Program-made: the position numbers and the translations under genes
Assembly (NCBI GenBank): GCA_900768125.1
Contig: CAAGBS010000035.1
Span: 23,623 to 87,622 of the forward strand
Direction: 5' to 3'
From: Oscillospiraceae bacterium
GTDB lineage: Bacteria; Bacillota; Clostridia; Oscillospirales; Ruminococcaceae
Length of the DNA stretch: 64,000 nt
Shown: positions 41,838 through 48,803 of the stretch, in pieces
Layout: each line of letters starts with the position of its first letter
Position numbering within the stretch: position 1 is the stretch's first letter
Notes under the pieces: generated by a model
Told to the model about the DNA's origin: nothing
The model's input: the letters and a program-made list of their open reading frames with translations, nothing else
The model's database searches: none

Positions 41838-43142
41838 ATGAAAAAGTTTATTTCTATCATCGCGGCTGTTTCCATGCTGCTTTCAGTGACCGCATGCGGC
41901 GGCGCTCCGGCGGAGTCCACCGCTGAAAGTTCATCCGCGGCTGAGAGTGCGGCTTCCGGCGCGCAGACCGCTGAAAGTTCCCAGCCTGAGCAGCAGGAGA
42001 GCGGTACTGCAGAGAATACCTCCGCAGTACCCACCACGGAGGCTGAGGATAACCGCTCGGATTACGAAAAGATGGTCGACCGCTCGCTGCTTTCCACCGG
42101 CGACATGACCAGAATGGCGAACGTATTCAAGAAAGCGCAGAGCGGCGAGGATATCACTGCGGCGTACATAGGCGGCTCGATAACCGAGGGCTACAACGCG
42201 GGGACTACAGAGTTCTATGCGAAGACCTGCACCGACCTGCTGCAGGGATATTTTCCGGATATCACCGTCACCGGCGTCAACGCAGGAATAAGCGGCACGC
42301 CCTCGCTGCTGGGAAATCTCCGTCTTGAGCGCGATGTGCTGTCTTCAGACCCGGATATCGTGTTCGTTGAGTTCGCGGTGAACGACGGGCAGGAGGCGGA
42401 CTACAAGAACGCCTACGAGAGCCTTGTGCGCACGCTGCTGACCCAGGATAAGGACATCGCGGTGGTGCTTCTGTTCACGGTGCTGGACAGCGGATACACC
42501 TGCCAGGAGCATATGTCGAAGATAGGCGCGAACTACGACCTGCCGATGATAAGCGTCCACGACAGCGTATACGAGGAGATCGAGGCGGGCAGAATGACCT
42601 GGCAGGACTATTCGAACGACCAGTCCCACCCGAACGCATACGGTCACAAGTGCATAACTGATTTTGTGGATAACTACTATCAGAAGGTCCTTGCGGCGGT
42701 GGACGAGAATGTCGGCGAAGTCAGCAAGGAGCTTCCCGACCCGGTATTCAGTGCTAAGTACATGAATATGCACTACATGGACAGCGCTGCAATGGAGAAC
42801 GTGGAACTCGACGGCTTCGTCCAGAACGACACCCACGGGAGCTTCCACAACGGCTGGATGTATCGCGGCACCGATGGCGGCTCGATGAAGTTCACCATCA
42901 CCTGCAGCGTGCTGGAGATGGTATTCAAGGCGAACAACAGCGAAAAGTACGGAACTGCTGACATCTATGTTGACGGCGAAAAGGTGAAGTCCGTGGCTTC
43001 CAATATGTCAGACGGCTGGAATAACCCCGTGACTGCTTACCTTATTGATAACGACGCGTCCGCGGAGCATTCCGTTGAGATACGCATGGAGGGCGGAGAC
43101 ACCCAGGCATTCTTCGTGATGGCGTTCGGCTACTGCGACTGA
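41838..43142 (+). CDS. SGNH/GDSL-hydrolase lipoprotein (probable carbohydrate esterase)
   Basis: 434 residues. Lipobox VTAC (Cys20) and a Ser/Glu/Ala linker to about residue 70. SGNH domain: block I Ser114 in YIGGSITEGY, block III Asn in EFAVND near 180, block V with His in DQSHPNAYGH near 260. A C-terminal beta-rich domain (about 310-434: GSMKFTITCSVLEMVFKANN, DIYVDGEKVKS) resembles the jelly-roll companion domain of polysaccharide esterases. Likely deacetylates plant polysaccharide at the cell surface; substrate not visible. AGGAGAA before the ATG. Confidence 0.88.
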   Translation: MKKFISIIAAVSMLLSVTACGGAPAESTAESSSAAESAASGAQTAESSQPEQQESGTAENTSAVPTTEAEDNRSDYEKMVDRSLLSTGDMTRMANVFKKAQSGEDITAAYIGGSITEGYNAGTTEFYAKTCTDLLQGYFPDITVTGVNAGISGTPSLLGNLRLERDVLSSDPDIVFVEFAVNDGQEADYKNAYESLVRTLLTQDKDIAVVLLFTVLDSGYTCQEHMSKIGANYDLPMISVHDSVYEEIEAGRMTWQDYSNDQSHPNAYGHKCITDFVDNYYQKVLAAVDENVGEVSKELPDPVFSAKYMNMHYMDSAAMENVELDGFVQNDTHGSFHNGWMYRGTDGGSMKFTITCSVLEMVFKANNSEKYGTADIYVDGEKVKSVASNMSDGWNNPVTAYLIDNDASAEHSVEIRMEGGDTQAFFVMAFGYCD

Positions 43143-43163
43143 TATTTGAATGCAGAATAAAAT

Positions 43164-43256
43164 GCGGGAGGGCTAACAGGACGTTTGCCCTCACGACCCG
43201 GAGCGCAGCATGGACGCTGCGTGTTCAAGGGCGGGAGGGGCAAGCCCCTCCCCTAC
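43164..43256. repeat. GC-rich dispersed repeat (copy 3)
   Basis: Two modules: GCGGGAGGGCTAACAGGACG (43164-43183), shared with 57809, and 43202-43256, the reverse complement of copy 2, ending GGCAAGCCCCTCCCCTAC. Lies between convergent SGNH and MATE genes. Confidence 0.85.
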
Positions 43257-43280
43257 GCTGCGTTTATTATACCATAAAGC

Positions 43281-43318
43281 AAAGCAGGTAAAGAATTCGA
43301 CGATTCTTTACCTGCTTT
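43281..43318. terminator. AAAGCAGG-type hairpin (shared element, copy 3)
   Basis: AAAGCAGGTAAAGAAT and its exact complement (16 pairs) around TCGACG, followed by TAATTTTAG. It separates the convergent SGNH and MATE genes. Confidence 0.85.
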
Positions 43319-43341
43319 TAATTTTAGGATTCTTTTGTGAT

Positions 43342-44739
43342 TCACGCATTCTCAGCAAGCTTCTGCTTCTCATCGTGCCGCCGGAACTGCTGTTTCATCT
43401 TCCTGTAGCACCAGAAGAACAGCGGGAACAGGAAGCAGTCCGCGAATATCCACGCCGCAGGATTCGCATAGCACACCGCGTTGAATCCGAGGACGGGCAC
43501 CAGCGCCAGCGCGACCAGTCCGCGCGCCACCATTTCGAACACGCCCGCGAATATCGCGATCTGTGAGAATCCCATGCCCTGTATCAGGAACCGCACGATA
43601 TTGACGAACGCGAGCGGGATATAGAACGCTCCGTTGCGGATAAGGAACTGCTGCGAAAGGTCGAGTATTTCGGTCACGCTGCCGCCGTTCGTGTCGTTAA
43701 CGAACAGCATAGAGATATCCCGCCCGAGGAACAGTATTATCAGGAATCCGATGACAGCGTACACCACGCCGAGCAGAGAACATGCCGCAAGTCCTTTTTT
43801 GACGCGCTCTATCTCGCCCGCGCCTATGTTCTGACCGCCGTAGGTCGCCATCGTGCTTCCCATCGCGTCAAACGGACAGCACAGCAGCTGGCTGACCTTG
43901 CTTGCCGCAGTGACCGCCGCAACGTACATGGAGCCAAGTCCGTTCACCGCAGTCTGTATAAGGATAGAGCCTATCGCGGTGATGGAATATTGCAGTCCCA
44001 TAGGGATGCCCACGCCGCACAGCCTGCCGATGTAGTACTTGTCGAACTGAAGCTCATCTTTGCTGAGGTGCAGAATATCGAACTTCTTTATCATATAGAT
44101 AAGGCACAGCACGCCGGAAACCAGCTGGGAAATGACCGTAGCCCAGCTTGCGCCCATAACGCCCATGTCCAGAACCAGTATCATGAACAGGTCAAGACCG
44201 ATGTTGAGCAGACTGGACAGGATAAGGAAGTACAGAGGCGTTTTGGAGTCGCCGACAGAGCGGATTATGCCCGAAAGTATGTTGTAGAGGAACGTCACCG
44301 GAATGCCGAGGAATATCACGAAGATGTAGTCGTAGGCTTCCTGGAAGCAGTCGTCAGGGGTGTTCATCCAGGTGAGGATATTTGTGCACAGCAGGCAGGT
44401 CGCGGTGGTCAGCACTACTGCGAATATCGCGGATATCCAGATGGTGTTTCCGACGTATTTTCTCATGGAGTGCAGATCCTTTGCGCCGAACATCTGCGCC
44501 ACCGGGATAGCAAATCCGGTGCACACGCCCTGCACGAAGCCCAGCACCAGGAAGTTTATCGAACCGGTCGAGCCTACGCCGGCAAGCGCGTTTATTCCGA
44601 GGAACTGCCCGACTATCGCAGTATCGACCATGTTGTAGAACTGCTGGAACAGCATTCCGAGAAGCAGCGGCAGCATGAACCCGAGGATAAGCTTCATCGG
44701 GGAGCCTGTTGTGAGATCTTTTGTTAAGCTTTTTGCCAT
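43342..44739 (-). CDS. MATE-family multidrug efflux transporter
   Basis: 465 residues, twelve hydrophobic helices. Starts KDLTTGSPMKLILGFMLPLLLGMLFQQFYNMVDTAIVGQFLG, the typical MATE N terminus; the second half begins QLLCCPFDAMGSTMATYGGQNIGAG. Such proteins exchange cationic drugs for Na+ or H+. Substrate unknown. CAGGAGG before the ATG. Single gene; its upstream region is shared divergently with the Eis-like acetyltransferase gene. Confidence 0.93.
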   Translation of the reverse strand: MAKSLTKDLTTGSPMKLILGFMLPLLLGMLFQQFYNMVDTAIVGQFLGINALAGVGSTGSINFLVLGFVQGVCTGFAIPVAQMFGAKDLHSMRKYVGNTIWISAIFAVVLTTATCLLCTNILTWMNTPDDCFQEAYDYIFVIFLGIPVTFLYNILSGIIRSVGDSKTPLYFLILSSLLNIGLDLFMILVLDMGVMGASWATVISQLVSGVLCLIYMIKKFDILHLSKDELQFDKYYIGRLCGVGIPMGLQYSITAIGSILIQTAVNGLGSMYVAAVTAASKVSQLLCCPFDAMGSTMATYGGQNIGAGEIERVKKGLAACSLLGVVYAVIGFLIILFLGRDISMLFVNDTNGGSVTEILDLSQQFLIRNGAFYIPLAFVNIVRFLIQGMGFSQIAIFAGVFEMVARGLVALALVPVLGFNAVCYANPAAWIFADCFLFPLFFWCYRKMKQQFRRHDEKQKLAENA

Positions 44740-44992
44740 AATGTTTTCCTCCTGTCAGGACTTGTATAGTCACGCCCCGTCCAACGCGGCGTTTTTTCTC
44801 AAAAGCAATAGTAATTATACAGTAACAGGGGCTTATATTCAAGTGGTGAAATACCCAATTATTACGGTCGTGGCAGGTTTTTTATATAGAATTATGCACA
44901 AACAATCCACCACTGATTTGTTGCATTTCAACAGCGGACTAATTCCCGAAAAAATGCATGAAGCAATGATATCCGTGATAGGTGTGCGGCGG
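44740..44992. other. Divergent intergenic region without a gene
   Basis: AT-rich stretch between the MATE start and the acetyltransferase promoter. It holds the MATE ribosome site and presumably its promoter, but I cannot point to convincing -35/-10 boxes; no repeat or conserved structure is evident. Confidence 0.5.
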
Positions 44993-45021
44993 TTGACAAA
45001 TCACTTCTGTTGTGCTACAAT
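44993..45021 (+). promoter_or_regulatory. Promoter of Eis-like gene
   Basis: TTGACA (44993-44998), 17-base spacer, TACAAT (45016-45021). Confidence 0.85.
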
Positions 45022-45059
45022 ACTATCGGATAAAGTGAAAGCACAAAAGGGGTATTTAT

Positions 45060-46274
45060 ATGAACAGGGACGATGAATCAAACTATACTGTCAGACCGCT
45101 GACGATCGACGATATCGACCAGTACAACGCGCTGCTGAGATACGCATTCCAGGTCACGGAACAGGAACTTTCCGAGACCGGCTGGAAAAACGATGAGATA
45201 AAACGGTCGAAATTTCCGGTATTGCAGCGCGCGGACGTGCTCGGCTGCTTTGACGGGGACGACCTGGTGTCGCAGTTTGCAGTCTACCCGCTGGAAATGA
45301 ACATCTACGGCGTGAAGTACCCGGTGGGATTCGTCACCAGCGTGTGCACCTACCCCGAGCACACCGGACACGGCATAATGAAGCGCCTGATGATACAGAG
45401 CCTGACCCGCATGCGCGAGAACCACCGCCCGTTCGCACTGCTGTACCCTTATTCGATACCGCTCTACCGCCGCCTGGGCTGGGAGATAATCTCCAACAAA
45501 ATGACCTACATCGTGAAGGATACCCAGATACCGCGGAAGATACAGGAGCCGGGCTACGTCCGCCGCGTGGAGTGGAACGACAAGAAATTCATGGCGCTGC
45601 ACACGAAATTCGCGCAGAAGACCCACGGCTGCCTCTACCGCAATAATCTGGCGTGGGAGGAGTACTGGCGCTGGGACGAGGACGACACTAAGGTAGCGAT
45701 ATACTATTCCAGCACGGACGAGCCTTACGGCTATATGGTATACCTTATTAATAACGACATCATGCACGTCAAGGAGATGATATCGCTCAACCACGAGGCG
45801 CAGCGCGGACTGTGGGAGTTCATACACGCGCATGATTCCATGATAGACGAGGTGCGCGGGAACAACTACTACAGCGAGTCGATTGCGTTCGAACTTGACG
45901 ACAGCGATATCAAGGAAACTATCCGCCCTTACTCGATGGGCAGGATAATAGACGTTGCGCAGTTCTTCGAAAGCTACGCGTGCGACCCGGACGAGCCGCC
46001 GGCAGTGTTCCGCTTCGATGTGACTGACGAGCTGCTTCCCTGGAACAACGGCAGCTTCACGGTGCGTTTCGAGCACGGAAAGTGCCGCACGACGGACGAG
46101 CCTGCGGATTACACGATGGGTCTCAGCATAGCAACGCTGACCACTCTGCTGCTGGGCTACAAGACCGCCGAGAAGCTTTATGTGATGGACAGGATAAAGG
46201 CGGAGCATTCCGCAGTGGAGATACTGGACGATATATTGTTCCACACTATCCCGTATGTTTCGGACTATATTTAA
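45060..46274 (+). CDS. Eis-like GNAT N-acetyltransferase with SCP2-like C-terminal domain
   Basis: 404 residues. N-terminal GNAT domain (VRPLTIDDIDQYNALLRYAF; acetyl-CoA loop TSVCTYPEHTGHGIMKRLM near 97-115), a second GNAT-like domain (about 160-285) and a C-terminal sterol-carrier-like domain (about 295-404) whose terminal carboxylate is catalytic in Eis. Family members acetylate amines such as aminoglycosides; the natural substrate is unknown. AAAGGGG before the ATG. Monocistronic with its own promoter and terminator. Confidence 0.88.
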   Translation: MNRDDESNYTVRPLTIDDIDQYNALLRYAFQVTEQELSETGWKNDEIKRSKFPVLQRADVLGCFDGDDLVSQFAVYPLEMNIYGVKYPVGFVTSVCTYPEHTGHGIMKRLMIQSLTRMRENHRPFALLYPYSIPLYRRLGWEIISNKMTYIVKDTQIPRKIQEPGYVRRVEWNDKKFMALHTKFAQKTHGCLYRNNLAWEEYWRWDEDDTKVAIYYSSTDEPYGYMVYLINNDIMHVKEMISLNHEAQRGLWEFIHAHDSMIDEVRGNNYYSESIAFELDDSDIKETIRPYSMGRIIDVAQFFESYACDPDEPPAVFRFDVTDELLPWNNGSFTVRFEHGKCRTTDEPADYTMGLSIATLTTLLLGYKTAEKLYVMDRIKAEHSAVEILDDILFHTIPYVSDYI

Positions 46275-46277
46275 ATA

Positions 46278-46309
46278 AATGGCAGGGTAAAACTCCCTGC
46301 CATTATTTT
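46278..46309 (+). terminator. Intrinsic terminator of Eis-like gene
   Basis: AATGGCAGGG and CCCTGCCATT pair around a 7-base loop, then ATTTTT. Confidence 0.9.
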
Positions 46310-46313
46310 TCCG

Positions 46314-46348
46314 ATAAAAAAACAGAGCCTGCCGGTGCAGACTCTGTT
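46314..46348 (-). terminator. Intrinsic terminator of HPr-like operon
   Basis: On the minus strand ACAGAG-CTGC pairs with GCAG-CTCTGT around ACCG, followed by TTTTTTT. It lies directly after the stop of the second HPr-like gene. Confidence 0.88.
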
Positions 46349-46366
46349 TCGTTTTGGAAATGCTTA

Positions 46367-46597
46367 TTACTTAACGATATACTTCTTGATAGCCTCGAGG
46401 AAATCAGCGCAGTCGTCGCTGTGGATATTCAGGGTCAGCTCCTTGGAGAGGTCGAGGCTGAAGATACCCATGATGGACTTGGCGTCGATAGCGTATCTGC
46501 CGGATACGATGTCTACGTCATACTCGCAGCGGGATACGAGGGAAACGAAATCCTTAACGTCATTGATGGTGTTGATGTTGATCTTTACTGTAGTCAT
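46367..46597 (-). CDS. HPr-like protein without the catalytic histidine (copy B)
   Basis: 76 residues. It aligns with HPr over the regulatory-site region: DAKSIMGIFSLDL (residues 38-50) corresponds to the Ser46 site of HPr (KSIMGxxSL), placing Ser41 as the phosphorylatable serine. The active-site loop that normally reads GLHARP around His15 is missing; residues 11-16 are INDVKD and no His is found before His59. So it cannot carry phosphate from enzyme I, but might, like Crh, act through serine phosphorylation. Tandem with a paralogue 27 bases upstream. Confidence 0.82.
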   Translation of the reverse strand: MTTVKININTINDVKDFVSLVSRCEYDVDIVSGRYAIDAKSIMGIFSLDLSKELTLNIHSDDCADFLEAIKKYIVK

Positions 46598-46624
46598 AAA
46601 AAATACTTCCTTTCCATCCTGTAA

Positions 46625-46858
46625 TTACGCTCTGAACTTGAGAACCGCGTCGAGCAGTTCGTCAGCCTTTGCGCTGTCATCGTGAACAATGAACTCCAGC
46701 GGCTTTGCAAGGTCAAGGCTGAAAATGCCCATGATAGACTTAGCGTCGACCGCATATCTGCCGGATACGAGATCGCTTTCGAATGAGCAGCTGTTGGTGA
46801 GCGCCACAAATTCCTTTACGTCTGCGATAGAACCGAGCTTGATTTTCATTTTTTTCAT
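46625..46858 (-). CDS. HPr-like protein without the catalytic histidine (copy A)
   Basis: 77 residues, first gene of the pair. Same architecture: N-terminal MKIKLGSIADVKEFVAL without His15, then SGRYAVDAKSIMGIFSLDLAKP with Ser41 at the HPr Ser46 position. I chose ATG 46858; a longer reading to 46930 crosses the predicted promoter. The stretch SGRYA[IV]DAKSIMGIFSLDL is almost identical in both copies, showing recent duplication or strong constraint on that surface. Transcribed from 46918-46946. Confidence 0.82.
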   Translation of the reverse strand: MKKMKIKLGSIADVKEFVALTNSCSFESDLVSGRYAVDAKSIMGIFSLDLAKPLEFIVHDDSAKADELLDAVLKFRA

Positions 46859-46917
46859 AGAAACCGCCGCCTTTCTTTGGTGAAATCTCTTCTGAGGAAT
46901 TTCTTCCTCTGTAAATA

Positions 46918-46946
46918 AGTATATCCTCAAACTGAAAAATAGTCAA
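46918..46946 (-). promoter_or_regulatory. Promoter of HPr-like pair
   Basis: On the minus strand TTGACT (46941-46946), 17-base spacer, TATACT (46918-46923). Confidence 0.8.
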
Positions 46947-47073
46947 TAGCTTATTGCAAATTTCGGAATAATCAGCTATAATATTCTTATATCAAGTTTT
47001 CGTTTTGGCTAAAATTACGAAACCGCACCACACCAGTCGCGGATATCGACAAAACGTGCGAAAAGAGGTACCC

Positions 47074-48360
47074 ATGACATTCAGCATAATCACCCTCGGC
47101 TGCAAGGTAAATTCCTGCGAGAGCGCCGCCATTCACGCCGCGTTCATCGCAGCGGGATACGTCCCGGCTGAGGAAGACGCCCCCGCGGACGTGTATATAA
47201 TCAATTCCTGCGCCGTCACCGGAGTCGGCGTGAAAAAGGCGCGGCAGTCCGTTTCGCACTGCAAGTCGCTGAACCCGGATTCAGTCGCCGTGCTCTGCGG
47301 CTGCTATCCGCAGGCGTACCCGGAGGAAGCGGTACGGGACGTGACCGCCGCTGACATAATCACCGGAAACGCGAACAAATCAGAGATACCCGCGATGGTA
47401 ACGCGGTTCATCGCCGACCGCCGCCGCATGTCCTGCGTGAAGCCGCTTACCCGCGAGTTTGACGAATCGTCCTCCGCCGCCGACCTCGACCGCACCCGCG
47501 CGTTCATCAAGATAGAGGACGGCTGCGACCGCTTCTGCACCTACTGCATAATCCCCACCGCGAGGGGGCGCGTCCGTTCCCGCCGCCCGGAGGAGATAAC
47601 CCGCCAGGCGGAGCAGGCTGCCGCCGCAGGCAACCGCGAGATAGTCCTCACCGGAATAAACCTCGGCTGCTACGGGGAAGATATCGGATATACCCCGGCG
47701 GACGCGGTGAGAGCGGCGCAGGTGCCGGGGATAGAGCGCGTGCGGCTCGGCTCCCTTGAAGCGGACACACTCACCGATGAGGAGATACAGCGCCTGAAAG
47801 CCTGCGATAAGCTGTGCCCGCATTTCCACCTGTCGCTGCAGTCCGGAAGCGACGCGGTGCTCCGGCGAATGAAGCGCCGCTACACCTGCGCGGAATACAT
47901 GGCGCTGGTCGGGAAGCTGCGCGAAGCGTTCCCCGGCTGCGCGATAACCACCGATATCATGGTGGGATTCCCCGGCGAGACTGACGAGGAATTTGCCGAA
48001 AGCATGGCGTTCGCGGAGAAAGCCGGGTTCGCGAAGATACACGTCTTCCCCTACTCGATACGAAAGGGGACGGTCGCCGCAATGCGCGCGAACCAGGTAG
48101 TCCCGCATGTGAAGTCCGCGCGGGCAAAGCAGATGAATGTCCTCGCCGAACGGCTGGAGAAGCGGTTCCTGGAGTCGCAGGTGGGCACGGTGCAGACCGT
48201 TCTCATCGAAAAGCGGACTTCCCCGGATTATTGCAACGGATTTACCGGAAGTTATATTCCGGTGCGTATCTACGGCGAGGATATCCAGCGCCATTCGCTG
48301 GTGCAGGTGAAGCTGACCTCCGCCGAGGGTACTTACTGCGCCGGAACCACAAAATTTTAA
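47074..48360 (+). CDS. mtaB: tRNA t6A37 methylthiotransferase
   Basis: 428 residues. MtaB adds a methylthio group to t6A37 of ANN-decoding tRNAs. Auxiliary [4Fe-4S] ligands Cys10 (LGCKVN), Cys46 (NSCAVTG) and Cys75 or Cys77 (LCGCYPQ); radical-SAM triad Cys151, Cys155, Cys158 in EDGCDRFCTYCIIPTARG; C-terminal TRAM domain (about 365-428). SCAVTGVGVKKARQ separates MtaB from MiaB and RimO. ATG 47074 chosen (AAAAGAGG upstream; the family begins there); a longer reading exists but lacks a site. It uses the product of TsaD, encoded at 11498. Confidence 0.93.
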   Translation: MTFSIITLGCKVNSCESAAIHAAFIAAGYVPAEEDAPADVYIINSCAVTGVGVKKARQSVSHCKSLNPDSVAVLCGCYPQAYPEEAVRDVTAADIITGNANKSEIPAMVTRFIADRRRMSCVKPLTREFDESSSAADLDRTRAFIKIEDGCDRFCTYCIIPTARGRVRSRRPEEITRQAEQAAAAGNREIVLTGINLGCYGEDIGYTPADAVRAAQVPGIERVRLGSLEADTLTDEEIQRLKACDKLCPHFHLSLQSGSDAVLRRMKRRYTCAEYMALVGKLREAFPGCAITTDIMVGFPGETDEEFAESMAFAEKAGFAKIHVFPYSIRKGTVAAMRANQVVPHVKSARAKQMNVLAERLEKRFLESQVGTVQTVLIEKRTSPDYCNGFTGSYIPVRIYGEDIQRHSLVQVKLTSAEGTYCAGTTKF

Positions 48361-48370
48361 GGAGAAACAC

Positions 48371-48673
48371 ATGACAAGCAGCATAAAACAGCTTTTAGCA
48401 TTAGGACCTATCCCGGCGGACGCCGAGATGTCGGACGAGCTTTTCGAGAAATACGACAAGCTCCTGAATTTCAGCCAGCCGCTTTCCTACGACGACGCGG
48501 CGCAGCTGACCGGGCTTTTCTCCCCGGACTGCGACGGACTCAACTGGGCTGTCCTGAAAGCGATCGAGGAAGCTTGCGACACCACTGAGGAACTGCTTTC
48601 CCTCGCCGAGAAGTGCAGCAGCGCGGAGTACGCGGAACTTCTGCGGTCGCGCGCGGCGGGGCAGGGGGAATAA
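48371..48673 (+). CDS. Small acidic protein of unknown function
   Basis: 100 residues, mostly helical, acidic, no cysteines in the first 50 and no membrane segment. Begins 10 bases after the mtaB stop, with AAGGAG before the ATG, so it is co-transcribed. No family recognised. The pattern LFEKYDKLLNF...LTGLFSPDCDGLNW might be an adaptor-like helical bundle, but that is a guess. Confidence 0.6.
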   Translation: MTSSIKQLLALGPIPADAEMSDELFEKYDKLLNFSQPLSYDDAAQLTGLFSPDCDGLNWAVLKAIEEACDTTEELLSLAEKCSSAEYAELLRSRAAGQGE

Positions 48674-48723
48674 ATCACCAAATAAATCCGGCGGGAGCCG
48701 CTATATTTCAGCACCCCGGCATA

Positions 48724-48752
48724 TTGATTTTATGCTTGTTTAGTAGTATAAT
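48724..48752 (+). promoter_or_regulatory. Promoter of purL
   Basis: TTGATT (48724-48729), 17-base spacer, TATAAT (48747-48752). No purine riboswitch or PurR box is visible in the 50-base leader. Confidence 0.8.
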
Positions 48753-48803
48753 GATATTGATTATTGCAGCGATGCGCTGTGAATTAGCTATGGAGGAAAA
48801 ACA

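Noticed and set aside
46367..46858. Functional PTS phosphocarrier HPr
   Set aside because: Neither protein has the active-site His loop, and no enzyme I or PTS permease is present in the window.
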